From CAVYXK01 sp963708245 (lineage in GTDB: Bacteria > Pseudomonadota > Alphaproteobacteria > Acetobacterales > Acetobacteraceae), in assembly GCA_963708245.1 (NCBI GenBank), contig OY970201.1:5084001-5148000 (forward strand): a DNA stretch of 64,000 bases, written 5' to 3'. The notes under the pieces were generated by a model. The model saw only the letters and a list, made by a program, of their open reading frames with translations, was not told where the DNA came from and did no database searches. Numbering within the stretch: position 1 is the stretch's first letter; each line of letters starts with the position of its first letter. The position numbers were made by a program, and so were the translations under genes. Shown piece after piece: positions 33,600 to 42,940 of the stretch.

Positions 33600-34604
33600 T
33601 TATGCCCGCCAGCCGACCGAATCCCACCACGGACACACGCCGTTCATCCGCTGATAGTTGCCGTCCATCACCTGCAGCGGGGCGCGGCGGGTCTCTGCCG
33701 GCGCGACAGGCGGCGGATGATCCGGCAGCGGTCCATCACCTCCGATCGAGCTGAACAGCCCCTGGTGTCCCCAGAAGCTGGCGACGCTGCTCATCTCCGA
33801 CGGCTGCCAAGTGGCGTCATCCACTTCGCGCCCGCCCCAGCCGTATTCCACCAGTATGTCGGACGGCGTGCGCACATAGAACGAGGTGACCAGGTCGTTC
33901 GGATGACGCCCGAGCGTCGCCACGATCCGCTCCCGTTCGCCCAGCGCGATGTCGTAACCCTGTCCCACGTCGTCGAACGAAAACAACTCCACCATGAGAT
34001 GATGCATGCCGCTCCTGCCAGCTTCGAACAGCGCCAGGCTGTGATGCCGCGGATTGACATGCAGGAAATAGGCGCAGATCGGCGCGTTGATGTAGTCGCT
34101 GATGCGGAACCCCAGCAGGTCGCGATAGAACGGCAGCGCCGAGGCCATGCTCGGCACCATCAGCACCGCGTGCCCCATGCCGAGCAGCCCGGTGCGGAAG
34201 CCGGAAATACTGCGACCGGGACGGAACGGTTCATCGGCGATCTGCGCACCGTGAAACGCCTCCAGCCGATTGTTCGCCGGATCAGCAAACGCGATCAGCT
34301 CGCTCACGCAGCGCTGGGCGGCGAGCGCACTGGGTTCTCGGCGCACTGCTACGCCTGCGCGCTCCAGGCGCGCCGCGAGCGTGTCCAGTGCGGTTGCGTT
34401 CGCTACCTCCCAGCCGAAATAGCGCTGACCCTCCGGCATGGCGCGATCGATGACCAGGCGTTGCTTCCGATCATCCATTCGGAACGCCCGTACGCCGGCG
34501 CCGCGATCCACCGCTTGCATGCCAAGCCAGCCGATCGCGAAGTCCGACCAGTCATCGAGTCTCGCGGTACCGATGCCAAGGTACCCGAGCGCCTGGATTT
34601 CCAT
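33600..34604 (-). CDS. Type I extradiol dioxygenase (BphC-like, two VOC domains)
   Basis: 334 residues. Two vicinal-oxygen-chelate modules are present. The iron ligands His145 (LLGMGHAVLM), His201 or His202 (GMHHLMVE) and Glu253 (ILVEYGWGG) are spaced as in BphC (146/210/260). It would cleave a catechol-type ring next to the two hydroxyls. A 45-residue Pro-rich extension follows (DHPPPVAPAETRR to the end), longer than usual. ATG 34604 starts MEIQALGYLGIGT; GGAGGA lies upstream. No other ring-cleavage genes adjoin it, so the substrate is open. Confidence 0.85.
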   Translation of the reverse strand: MEIQALGYLGIGTARLDDWSDFAIGWLGMQAVDRGAGVRAFRMDDRKQRLVIDRAMPEGQRYFGWEVANATALDTLAARLERAGVAVRREPSALAAQRCVSELIAFADPANNRLEAFHGAQIADEPFRPGRSISGFRTGLLGMGHAVLMVPSMASALPFYRDLLGFRISDYINAPICAYFLHVNPRHHSLALFEAGRSGMHHLMVELFSFDDVGQGYDIALGERERIVATLGRHPNDLVTSFYVRTPSDILVEYGWGGREVDDATWQPSEMSSVASFWGHQGLFSSIGGDGPLPDHPPPVAPAETRRAPLQVMDGNYQRMNGVCPWWDSVGWRA

Positions 34605-34836
34605 TTATTTATTGTCTCCTCCCTGGTGTCGGCGCGATTGCAACCTACCATACCAACGCCGGTAGCTCAGCGGGAATTTCGCAGGGATGCCAGTTCGCGC
34701 AATTCGGTTCGGAACCGGTCCATCGAACAGGGCGGCTGATATCAGACCTGCATACACCTCTCCCCGTGCGGGGCACTTGCGGCAGAGGTGGACGAGGCCG
34801 CAGCTGGCGGCTGTTTCCAGTCTGGGCGAACTTGCT

Positions 34837-36009
34837 CTAGTTAATGATTATGTAATGAATCGTGAAATGCAGCGGGATGGTGGCCTCCGTCACGTCGGAT
34901 GGCAGCGGCGGCAACGTGGCGCCGCGGAACACCGCGACCGCCGCCATGTCGAGCCATTGCGACCCTGAGCCGCCCTCAAGCTGCACACTCTCCACCTTGC
35001 CGTCGTGGCGGACCAGCAGCTTCACGGTGGCGTCGCCCTGCTCGCCGTTCATCCCGGCCTCCGGCGGGTAATAGGCGTGCCGCTTCCACCAAGCCGCGAC
35101 GAGATTGAACCAGTTGTCGCCGATATCCTTGTCGTCGGACCACGCGCCCTCGCGAAGCTGGTCGGAGAAGCGACCGGCCGGCGCGAAGGCCAGATCGATC
35201 GCGCCGTGCCCGCCGGTGCCGCGTGGTGCCGCTTGCTGCCGAGGCGGCGCGCCGAAGGAATAGGCCATCGGCGTCGGCAAGACCGGGTGCGGGCGCGGGC
35301 GGGGCGGCGGTGCTAGACGCGGAGGGGTGGGGAGTTGCGGTAGCGGCGGTGGCGGCCGCAACAGGTCCAGCGGCGGCGGGGGCACCAACTGGATTGCGGT
35401 CTCCATAGGCGGTTGCGGCGCCGCTTTGGGCGTCTCTGGCGCAGGTGGGGGAGGCGGGACGGACTCGGCGGGCGCCTCTGATTGGGGAAGCGGAAGCGGC
35501 ATCGGCTGCGGCGGTGCCTTCACCGCGGAAGGGGGCGGTGGCTGCTCGGCCGGGACGCGTGGGACGACTTGGGCGGGGGCCGGCTGCGCCGGTGTTGCCG
35601 GAGCGGGGGCGGGCTGCACTGGTGGCGCTGGCGGTGCGGGCGGCGGTTGCGGCGGCGCAGGCAGTTCGGGCGGCGCCGGGGCAACCTGCGGTGTGGGCCG
35701 CGGCAGTGGTGGCGCTGGTGGGGTCGGCGTGGCCTGCGGCGCCGGCTGTGGTGTGGGCGGAAGGTTGGGGTTGGCCGGAGCTTGGTTGGGTACAGACGGG
35801 CCTTCCTTCGACCCGCCCTGGAACACCATGTCGATTGACGGTGGCGGCAACCAATTGGGTTGGCGCGGTCGCAGCCGCACGGCAACCAGCAGCGCCAGGA
35901 TGACCAGCGCGTGCAGCAGCAGCGAGACAACCAGCGAGGAGAGCCGCCGGCCGCCCGACCGCGACGGCGCCGATGGCAGTCGATCTGTTACGAAACCGGC
36001 AACAGCCAA
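34837..36009 (-). CDS. TonB-family energy transducer
   Basis: 390 residues. A single N-terminal anchor (about 24-46, SLVVSLLLHALVILALLVAV) precedes a very long Pro-rich periplasmic spacer (about 70-275). The C-terminal TonB-like domain reads AWWKRHAYYPPEAGMNGEQGDATVKLLVRHDGKVESVQL..GSGSQWLDMAA (in part) and ends FTIHYIIIN. It transmits proton-motive force to an outer-membrane receptor. No exbB/exbD or receptor gene is adjacent. Confidence 0.82.
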   Translation of the reverse strand: MAVAGFVTDRLPSAPSRSGGRRLSSLVVSLLLHALVILALLVAVRLRPRQPNWLPPPSIDMVFQGGSKEGPSVPNQAPANPNLPPTPQPAPQATPTPPAPPLPRPTPQVAPAPPELPAPPQPPPAPPAPPVQPAPAPATPAQPAPAQVVPRVPAEQPPPPSAVKAPPQPMPLPLPQSEAPAESVPPPPPAPETPKAAPQPPMETAIQLVPPPPLDLLRPPPPLPQLPTPPRLAPPPRPRPHPVLPTPMAYSFGAPPRQQAAPRGTGGHGAIDLAFAPAGRFSDQLREGAWSDDKDIGDNWFNLVAAWWKRHAYYPPEAGMNGEQGDATVKLLVRHDGKVESVQLEGGSGSQWLDMAAVAVFRGATLPPLPSDVTEATIPLHFTIHYIIIN

Positions 36010-36116
36010 GGGGTCACCGTCGTTCGGCCCAATCCCAGCCGTGCCCGCTTACGCCGCGGCGCCGCGCCGCGCAACGCATACGAAACGCCGGAAGACTGTG
36101 TCTTGCTGGCGATACG

Positions 36117-37898
36117 TCAACCCTCTCCAAGCGGGGCGCAAACTGCATCCAGCCAGTCGCGAGCATCGGTCGGCAGCGCCGGACCCACCTGCTCCGCAAC
36201 CCTGGCATGGTAGGCGTCGAGCCACGCCGTCTCGGTCGAATCGAGAAGCCTTGGATCGATCAGCCGCCGGTCGAATGGGGCAAGCGTCAGAGTTTCGAAC
36301 TGCAGGAATGGCTTTGCCAATTCGGGCAGATCCGTCGGCTGCACCAGCAGCAGGTTCTCCAGCCGGATGCCATACTGGCCGGACAAATAGTAACCCGGCT
36401 CGTTCGACAGGATCATCCCGACGGCGAGGGGCACAGGCTTGGCCAGCCGTGACAGGCTGACCGGTCCTTCATGCACCGCAAGATAGCTGCCGACGCCGTG
36501 GCCGGTGCCGTGATCATAGTCTAGCCCGGCCTGCCAGAGCGCGCGCCGGGCGAAGGCATCGAGCTGCACACCGCTGGTGCCCTGCGGGAACGCCAAGGTG
36601 GCAATGGCGATATGGCCCTGCAGCACGCGGGTGGCCTGCTCACGCAGCGCCTGGGGCGGCTGTTCGCGGCCGGTCCAGATCGTGCGGGTGATGTCGGTCG
36701 TGCCGTCCAGATACTGGGCGCCGGAATCGATCAGATAGACCTCGTTCGGCCGGATCGGGCGGTTGGATTCCGGTGTCACCCTATAGTGGATGATCGCACC
36801 ATGCTCGCCAGCGCCGGAGATGGCTGGGAAGCTTTCGCCGCGGAAATCCGGCATCTCCGCCCGCAAGGCCCGTAGTCGGGCAGCGGCGGACATCTCGGTC
36901 CCTGTTCCCTCCGGCCCGGCAGAAGCGAGCCAATGCAGGAAGCGGCACACGGCCACGGCATCGCGCAGATGCGCATCGCGGGCGCCCTGCTGCTCGACCG
37001 GGTTCTTGCAAGCCTTGGGCAATAGGCAAGGGTCCGGCCCGGAGACCACAACCGCACCGGATCGGCGCAGCGTCTGCGCGAACCAGGCAGCCGACCCCGC
37101 CGGATCGACGCGGACCCGCTTGCCGGCAAACTGGCCGAGCGCCGCAGCCAGTGCCGTCGGCTCCTCTACCGCCACCTCGTTGCCCAGCCAGGCACGGGTC
37201 TCGTTGCCGAGCTTGGCGGGGTCCATGAACAGCGTGGTGCGCGCGTCGGCTTCAATCAGCCCGTATCCCAGGGCGAAGGGCGCGTAGGGCAGATCGCCAC
37301 CGCGGATGTTCAGCAACCATGCGATAGAGGCCGGGTCGCTGAGCACCGAGGCATCCTGCTTGCTCTGCCGCAGCAGGCCGGCGATTTCGGCCCGCTTGTC
37401 GGCGGCGCTGCGCCCTGCCCGGTCCAGAGGATGCGGCACAGCCGGCGCGTGCGGTGGGGCCGGTCGGTCGGTCCAGATCGCATCGATCGGATTGTCATTC
37501 ACCGGCCGCATGGCGAGGCCCGCGTCGGCGTAGCGGGCCAGCGCCTCTTCGCCGATGAGCCTGGGGTCATAGCCGATCGCAGCGCCCGCCGGGGCGTGCG
37601 CGGTGAGCCAGTTCGGTGGCGGCTCGTCGATTATGTGTCGGTGTTCCCACAGCGCCGGATCTGTCTCGGCCGCGAGTTGCAGCACGTAGCGGCCATCGGT
37701 GAAGACCGCGGCGCGGTCGGGCAGGACGGCCGCTAGCCCGGCGCTGCCGGTAAACCCGGTGAGCCAAGCCAGCCGCTCGGCCGAAGGCGGGACATATTCG
37801 CCGAGATGCTCATCCGCCCGAGGCACGATGAAGGCTTGCACGCCCAGTCGGCGCAATTGGGCGCGTAATGCGGTCAGCCGCTCCGCAATGCTACTCAC
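36117..37898 (-). CDS. Aminopeptidase P family (Xaa-Pro aminopeptidase, M24)
   Basis: 593 residues, the three-domain eukaryotic-type length. Two creatinase-like N-terminal domains (IVPRADEHLGEYVP, LTGFTGSAGLAAVL) precede the pita-bread domain. Its metal ligands are Asp in YLIDSGAQYLDGTTDITRT (two Asp), His in HGTGHGVGSYLAVHEG, Glu in ILSNEPGYY and Glu in RLENLLLV. It removes N-terminal residues before proline, in the cytoplasm. ATG 37898. Single gene, 107 bp from the tonB-like gene. Confidence 0.9.
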   Translation of the reverse strand: MSSIAERLTALRAQLRRLGVQAFIVPRADEHLGEYVPPSAERLAWLTGFTGSAGLAAVLPDRAAVFTDGRYVLQLAAETDPALWEHRHIIDEPPPNWLTAHAPAGAAIGYDPRLIGEEALARYADAGLAMRPVNDNPIDAIWTDRPAPPHAPAVPHPLDRAGRSAADKRAEIAGLLRQSKQDASVLSDPASIAWLLNIRGGDLPYAPFALGYGLIEADARTTLFMDPAKLGNETRAWLGNEVAVEEPTALAAALGQFAGKRVRVDPAGSAAWFAQTLRRSGAVVVSGPDPCLLPKACKNPVEQQGARDAHLRDAVAVCRFLHWLASAGPEGTGTEMSAAARLRALRAEMPDFRGESFPAISGAGEHGAIIHYRVTPESNRPIRPNEVYLIDSGAQYLDGTTDITRTIWTGREQPPQALREQATRVLQGHIAIATLAFPQGTSGVQLDAFARRALWQAGLDYDHGTGHGVGSYLAVHEGPVSLSRLAKPVPLAVGMILSNEPGYYLSGQYGIRLENLLLVQPTDLPELAKPFLQFETLTLAPFDRRLIDPRLLDSTETAWLDAYHARVAEQVGPALPTDARDWLDAVCAPLGEG

Positions 37899-38099
37899 GA
37901 AGTCTTACCCGAGATGTAGACATGCCTTCTGTGCATCGCGATGGGTAAATGCATGCGTTCTCCGCATGCCTGATGGAGGAACTCCGCACTCATCCGCGTC
38001 CAGATCGTTCTTATGTTGCAGTGCGAAAAGTCACGGGAGTGCCCCGCCACGACGACGCTGCGCTGGACCCGATGGCCAATCGACTGGGGAAGTGGACCC

Positions 38100-38399
38100 A
38101 TGAACGCCTCAATGAACAAGAACACCTTCGCCTTCAAACTACCGGAGATGCTCTCCTACCACAGCACCTGGGAAGATGCCGACTACGAGCCCGCGCTACC
38201 GCGCCACCAGCCCAGTTTGCTGGGCCGCCTGACCGCTGCGCCGGTTCGCTGGCTGAGCCACTATGCCGAGCGCCGGCGGGTGATGAACGAGTTGCAGCAG
38301 ATGTCGGACCGCGAGTTGGCCGATCTCGGCATCAGCCGCTACGACATCCCGCGGGTGTTCGATCCGAGATTCGCCGCCGAGCACGCTGCTCGGCTCTGA
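38100..38399 (+). CDS. DUF1127 protein
   Basis: 99 residues. The C-terminal DUF1127 motif is RRVMNELQQMSDRELADLGISRYDIPRVF (core residues MSDRELADLGISR). The N-terminal half is variable. Small DUF1127 proteins are linked to RNA turnover and to phosphate or stress regulation in alphaproteobacteria. The start at ATG 38100 (MNASMNKN) is 5 bp downstream of a GGGGAAGTGG purine run. A strong terminator follows 5 bp after the stop. Confidence 0.82.
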   Translation: MNASMNKNTFAFKLPEMLSYHSTWEDADYEPALPRHQPSLLGRLTAAPVRWLSHYAERRRVMNELQQMSDRELADLGISRYDIPRVFDPRFAAEHAARL

Positions 38400-38403
38400 A
38401 CCA

Positions 38404-38429
38404 CAGGGCCCTCCCGGTGGAGGGCCCTG
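38404..38429. terminator. Bidirectional terminator
   Basis: A perfect 11-bp stem CAGGGCCCTCC-CGGT-GGAGGGCCCTG lies between two convergent genes, 5 bp after the DUF1127 stop and 12 bp before the dehydratase stop. The U-tract is weak in both directions, but position and stem strength support termination. Confidence 0.7.
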
Positions 38430-38440
38430 CCTGGTTTCGG

Positions 38441-39598
38441 CTACTGATCCACCACCGACCCGTCCACATGTGGGCGCATGCGGATCGGGCGGGGGCGGGT
38501 CGGGAAACGCCGCTCCACATCCGGCACCAGTTCGACGCCGATCCCCGGCCGTTCGGGGGTGCGGATGAACCCGTCTTCGTGCTCCGAAAGGCCGGTGGCA
38601 AGGTCGTTGCCAAGTAGGCCGGCGTTGCCGTCCAGGTCTGGCGTGCGCGACGGATATTCCTGGATCGCGAAGTTCGGGATGCAGGCTGCGATCTGGAGGC
38701 AAGCCGCGGTGCTGATCGGCGATAGCGGGTTGTGCGGCACGACCTGCGCATCGTGCGCCTCGGCGATCGCCGCGATCTTCTTGGCGCCGGTGATGCCGCC
38801 GCAGAGGCACACGTCAGGGCGCAGGTACTCAACGCCGTGGCGGGTCAGCAGCGTCTGGAATTGATACAGGCTGTGGAAGCGCTCGCCGGTGGCGACGGGG
38901 ATGTTGATGTGGTCGGCCACCCAGGCCATCGCGTCGAAACTGTTCGGGCGTAGCGGGTCCTCGAAGAACATCGGCGTGTATTTCTCGATGCCGCGTCCCA
39001 GCGCGATGGCTTCTGGCGGCGTCAGCCGGCGGTGGATCTCGATGCAGAGATCGACGCCGGGTCCGACGGCGTCGCGCAGCCGGCGTACGTTGTCGATCGC
39101 TTCCTCGATCTTGGCGGCGAGGGGCTTGTAGTAGGGTTCCGACTCGTCCTCGTCGAGCAGCGGATTGAGATGGCCGAGCGCGGTGAACCCTTCATCCTTC
39201 AGGCGCTTGGCCTCTTCCACCAGCTTCTCGATCGTGCGGCCCTTCACATGGCCGTAGAGCCGCGCCTTGTGGCGCATCTTCCCGCCCAGCAGCTCATAGA
39301 CCGGGACGTTGAAATACTTTCCCTTGATGTCCCACAGGGCGATGTCGATCGCTGAGACCGCGCCGGTAATCGCCCCACCGGTGAAATGGTTGGCGCGCAG
39401 CATCACGTTCCAATGGTGCTCGATCGGTGCCGGGTCCTTGCCGACAAGGTATTCACCATATTTGGCGATCGCCGCCGCCGAGGCTTCGAGCTGGCCCCAG
39501 GTGCCGGATTCACCGATGCCGGTGATGCCGGCATCGGTGCTGATGCGGACATAGAGAAAGCGATCGAGTAGCAGCGGTTCGACCTTGGTGATCTTCAT
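38441..39598 (-). CDS. Enolase-superfamily sugar-acid dehydratase (galactonate dehydratase-like)
   Basis: 385 residues. The text is close to the D-galactonate dehydratase/bacterial mandelate-racemase group: ITGIGESGTWGQLEAS, GAITGAVSAIDIALWDIKGKYFNVPVYELLGG, LCIEIHRRLTPPEA (Glu and His near the third strand), MFFEDPLRPNS, IPVATGERFHS and AQVVPHNPLSP. The start at ATG 39598 (MKITKVEPLLLDRFLYVRI) has a weak upstream GGGAGA. It is followed 20 bp upstream by the MFS importer on the same strand, so importer and dehydratase form an operon. The exact sugar acid cannot be read from the sequence. Confidence 0.86.
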   Translation of the reverse strand: MKITKVEPLLLDRFLYVRISTDAGITGIGESGTWGQLEASAAAIAKYGEYLVGKDPAPIEHHWNVMLRANHFTGGAITGAVSAIDIALWDIKGKYFNVPVYELLGGKMRHKARLYGHVKGRTIEKLVEEAKRLKDEGFTALGHLNPLLDEDESEPYYKPLAAKIEEAIDNVRRLRDAVGPGVDLCIEIHRRLTPPEAIALGRGIEKYTPMFFEDPLRPNSFDAMAWVADHINIPVATGERFHSLYQFQTLLTRHGVEYLRPDVCLCGGITGAKKIAAIAEAHDAQVVPHNPLSPISTAACLQIAACIPNFAIQEYPSRTPDLDGNAGLLGNDLATGLSEHEDGFIRTPERPGIGVELVPDVERRFPTRPRPIRMRPHVDGSVVDQ

Positions 39599-39618
39599 GG
39601 AACAGTCTCCCTGGTGAT

Positions 39619-40947
39619 CTATCCGGCCACTCGTTCGAGCTTGCCCACCACGAAAATGTAGGAGCAGGCGCCGAGCAGGGCGATGCAGGCGATGAAGGTC
39701 AGCGGGCGGGTGAAGTCGCCGCCCCGCAGCAGGAAGCCGATGATGATCGGCGCGGTGATGCCGGCCAGTCCGCCGATGCCGTTGAACATGCCGCTGGTCA
39801 GGCCGATCAGCCGCTCCGGCGCGGTCGCCGAGACCAGCGACCAGTGGATCGAGGCCAGCCCGTTCGCGAAGAAGGCGAGCGAGAGGAACAGGATGATCAG
39901 CGCCGGCCGGTCCACGAAATTGGCGCCGACGATGCTGGTGGATAACGCAAGACCGCCGATGATCGGCGTCTTGCGCGCCACGCTCAGGCTGAAGCCGTGA
40001 CGGTACAGCCAGTCCGAGAGCGTGCCGGAGCAAAGCACGCCGACGAATGCGGCGAGGAACGGCAGCGACGCGTAGAACCCGGCCTTGATGAAGTCGAGAT
40101 GCCGATACGTGACGAGATAAGTGGGAAACCACGTCAGGAAGAACGTCGAGGTGGTGCCCCAGGCGAAATGGCCGAAATAGATGCCCCACAGCTTGCGGCG
40201 GCCCAGCACCACCCCAAGGTCGCGCAGCACCGAACCCGTTCGCGCCGCGTGTCGCGTGCTGATCCTGCTCGACAGATCGGGGATGCCGCCGCTCGAGCGG
40301 ATCAGCTCGATTTCAGCCTGGTTAACGCCGGGAAGTTCCGCGGGATCGCGGTAGGAGCGTCGGAATGCATAGGACCAGATCAGGCCGATGATGCCGGTGA
40401 AGGAAAACACGGCAGGCCAGCCGAACGTAACTTTCAGCCAAGCCAGAAGAGGGGTGAGGAAGGCGAGGCCGACGAACTCGGCCGAGGTGTAGACCGCGAT
40501 GCAGGTGGCGCGCTCGCGCTCGCCGAACCAGGTGGTGGCGATGCGGTTGTTGATCAGGAAGCTCGGCACCTCGAACAGCCCGACGACCATGCGCAGAATG
40601 ATCAGCATAATCAGGCCGGTGGAGAGGCCAATGCAGAGCGTGGCGATCGACCAACACAGGATGGTCAGCGGATACAGCACTCGCGGATGCACGCGATCGA
40701 CCAGCCAGCCGCCGGGGATCTGCAATGGCGTGTAGGTCCAGCCGAAAGCGGAGAACACGATGCCGAGCTGCACCGGGTGCAGCCCGAACTCGCCGGCGAT
40801 GCTGGGCGCGGCTATCGAGAGATTGCTGCGGTCTAGATAGTTGATCACTACGGTAACGAACAGCAACGCCATGATGAGGAAGCGCCGGCTCGACGCGGGC
40901 AAGGCGACGGCGCCAGCTGCCGGCGCCGATTGCTGCGCGAAAGACAT
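39619..40947 (-). CDS. MFS transporter, anion:cation symporter (ACS) family
   Basis: 442 residues with about 12 membrane spans. ACS signatures are VVINYLDRSNLSIAAPSIAGEF, SAFGWTYTPLQIPGGWLVDRV and GLFEVPSFLINNRIATTWFGERERA (in part). Relatives import hexuronates, glucarate, galactonate or phthalate with H+. Linkage to a sugar-acid dehydratase supports sugar-acid uptake. ATG 40947. Confidence 0.88.
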   Translation of the reverse strand: MSFAQQSAPAAGAVALPASSRRFLIMALLFVTVVINYLDRSNLSIAAPSIAGEFGLHPVQLGIVFSAFGWTYTPLQIPGGWLVDRVHPRVLYPLTILCWSIATLCIGLSTGLIMLIILRMVVGLFEVPSFLINNRIATTWFGERERATCIAVYTSAEFVGLAFLTPLLAWLKVTFGWPAVFSFTGIIGLIWSYAFRRSYRDPAELPGVNQAEIELIRSSGGIPDLSSRISTRHAARTGSVLRDLGVVLGRRKLWGIYFGHFAWGTTSTFFLTWFPTYLVTYRHLDFIKAGFYASLPFLAAFVGVLCSGTLSDWLYRHGFSLSVARKTPIIGGLALSTSIVGANFVDRPALIILFLSLAFFANGLASIHWSLVSATAPERLIGLTSGMFNGIGGLAGITAPIIIGFLLRGGDFTRPLTFIACIALLGACSYIFVVGKLERVAG

Positions 40948-41060
40948 GGTGGTCTGGCTTTCCTCGGCTCTCTTCTTGAGCGACCGTACTCCTCAGGTCA
41001 TGGCTGGCGCAAATCTGGCATTTCGCGGCATAATGGCGCCAGTGACCGGGAGTGTGCGCG

Positions 41061-42029
41061 ATGAAGCTCGGCCTATTCCTAAATACGCAGTTTCCGCCGG
41101 GCGAGACGGTGATGTCCCGCGTGCCGCATCTGGTGCAGCAGGTGCGCGCGGCGCGGCAGAGCGGCTTCGCCTCGCTCTGGTTTCCGCACCATTATCTGAC
41201 AGCGCCGCTGCAAATGCTGCAGCTTACGTCGGTGATGTCGTACCTGCTGCCGGAAGCCAAAGGCATGACGGTCGGTCCCGGTATCCTGATCCTGCCATTG
41301 CTGAATCCGGTGCATGTCGCCGAGGAAACTGCCACGCTCGATGTGCTGAGCGAAGGAAATTATGTGCTCGGCGTGGGGCTTGGTTATCGGGAAGGCGAGT
41401 TCACGGCGTTCGGGATGCCGCTGTCGGAGCGTGCGACGCGGTTCAATGAGTCGATCGCGTTGATCCGACGGCTCTGGGCCGAGGACCGCGTGACGCATGA
41501 AGGCCGCTTCTATCAGGTGCTGGACCACGGCATTAGCTTGAAGCCGGTGCGCGGGAGCGTGCCCGTATGGGTGGCCGCGCAGGCGGATCCGGCGATTCGT
41601 CGGGCCGCGCGCATCGGCGATGCGTGGCTGATCGTGCCGTCATCCACGCTGGACACGGTGGCGGCGCAGATGCGGGTCTATCGTGCCGCGCTGGCAGAAG
41701 CCGGACGGCACGCACACTGCTTCCCGCTGGAGCGCGAGTGCTATGTCGGTGCCAACTACAAGACCGCGTTTGACGAATGCCGCAGACCGCTCGAATACAA
41801 ATATGCCGCCTACGCGTCCTGGGGGCTGGCAGGCAGCTCAGAGATGCCGTTTGAGGATTTCGTGCGTGATCGCTTCATCATCGGAGACGCCGCCTTCGTG
41901 AAGGAAGAGGTCACGCGCTACCGGGAGGCGCTCGGCGTGGATCATTTCATTATGCGCGTCCAGTGGCCGGGGCTGGAGCAGGAGAAGGCGCTCGCCTCAA
42001 TCCGTCGGCTGGGGGAGATCTTCGCATGA
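41061..42029 (+). CDS. LLM-class flavin-dependent oxidoreductase
   Basis: 322 residues with the luciferase-like barrel: MKLGLFLNTQFPP, SLWFPHHYL, VGPGILILPLLNPVHVAEETATLDVLS, GVGLGYREGEFTAFG, VPVWVAAQADPAIRRAARIGDAWLI. It would use FMNH2 or F420H2 to oxidise an unknown substrate. ATG 41061; a TTG 9 nt earlier is less likely. The stop overlaps the start of the next gene (ATGA), giving translational coupling. Confidence 0.87.
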   Translation: MKLGLFLNTQFPPGETVMSRVPHLVQQVRAARQSGFASLWFPHHYLTAPLQMLQLTSVMSYLLPEAKGMTVGPGILILPLLNPVHVAEETATLDVLSEGNYVLGVGLGYREGEFTAFGMPLSERATRFNESIALIRRLWAEDRVTHEGRFYQVLDHGISLKPVRGSVPVWVAAQADPAIRRAARIGDAWLIVPSSTLDTVAAQMRVYRAALAEAGRHAHCFPLERECYVGANYKTAFDECRRPLEYKYAAYASWGLAGSSEMPFEDFVRDRFIIGDAAFVKEEVTRYREALGVDHFIMRVQWPGLEQEKALASIRRLGEIFA

Positions 42030-42919
42030 AGCTCGGCACGCTGATCCCCCAGAACGACATCGGCGGCACGCCGGAGGCGATCCGAACGTTTGCACAGGCG
42101 GCCGAGGAATTCGGCTACGACTATCTTTCCGCTGCCGATCACGTGCTGGGGGTGAATGTCGCCAGCCGGCCGGATTGGGGCAACCGCAACACCTCGGCCG
42201 ATTGGTTCCATGATCCGTTTGTGCTGTTCGGATTCCTCGCCGGTTTCAGTGGGCTGGAATTCGCCACGGGTGTGTTGATTCTGGCGCAACGGCAGACAGT
42301 GCTGGTGGCGAAGCAGGCGGCGTGTCTGGATGTGCTGTGCGACGGGCGATTCCGGCTGGGCGTGGGCGTCGGCTGGAACCCGGTGGAGTTCACCGGGCTG
42401 AACGAGAATTTCCACGATCGCGGGCGCCGGTCGGAGGAGCAGGTGCAGGTGATGCAGGCGCTCTGGGCCCAGCCGCATGTGACGTTCAACGGCAAATGGC
42501 ACCGGATCGAGGATGCCGGTATCAATCCGCTGCCGACGCAGCGTCGGGTGCCGGTGTGGTTTGGCGGCCATCATGACCGCACATTGCGACGGATCGCGAA
42601 ATGGGGTGACGGCTGGATGATGCTGGCCTATCCGGCCGGCGCCGAAGCCGTCGCCGAGTTCGACAAGATGCGACGCTATGCCGAGCAGGAAGGTCGTGAT
42701 CCGGCGGGACTCGGCATCGAGATCTGGACCTCGACTGCGCTGGGTGGCGAGAAGGACTGGCGCGAGGAGTTTCTGTTCTGGAAACGCGCCGGTGTGACGC
42801 ACGTGACGGTCGCAAGTACGCACGGGCGAGGCATCCATGTGCGGATCCCCGGCCGCACGATGAATGACCACATCGAGGCGATCCGGCGTTACCAGGCCGC
42901 GGTGGCGGATTTGCTTTAA
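42026..42919 (+). CDS. LLM-class oxidoreductase (TIGR03619-like)
   Basis: 297 residues. Markers are KLGTLIPQNDIGG, GYDYLSAADHVLG, VLILAQRQTVLVAKQAACLDVL, GVGVGWNPVEFTGLNENF, RRVPVWFGGHHDRTLRRIAKWGDGWM. This subgroup is often called F420-dependent, but the cofactor is not proven here. It is coupled to the preceding LLM gene by a 4-bp overlap and followed 21 bp later by an FAD oxidase, suggesting one oxidative pathway. Confidence 0.87.
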   Translation: MKLGTLIPQNDIGGTPEAIRTFAQAAEEFGYDYLSAADHVLGVNVASRPDWGNRNTSADWFHDPFVLFGFLAGFSGLEFATGVLILAQRQTVLVAKQAACLDVLCDGRFRLGVGVGWNPVEFTGLNENFHDRGRRSEEQVQVMQALWAQPHVTFNGKWHRIEDAGINPLPTQRRVPVWFGGHHDRTLRRIAKWGDGWMMLAYPAGAEAVAEFDKMRRYAEQEGRDPAGLGIEIWTSTALGGEKDWREEFLFWKRAGVTHVTVASTHGRGIHVRIPGRTMNDHIEAIRRYQAAVADLL

Positions 42920-42940
42920 CGCGCCGCCAGGGAGGAAGCG

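Noticed and set aside
34660..34735. tRNA-like text CGCCGGTAGCTCAGCGGG and a TTCG-containing stretch
   Set aside because: Only the D-stem-like start resembles a tRNA; no anticodon stem or complete acceptor pairing could be drawn.
35327..36460. 377-codon Gly/Ser-rich open frame on the plus strand
   Set aside because: It is antisense to the Pro-rich TonB spacer; its Gly-rich text is the complement of Pro codons.
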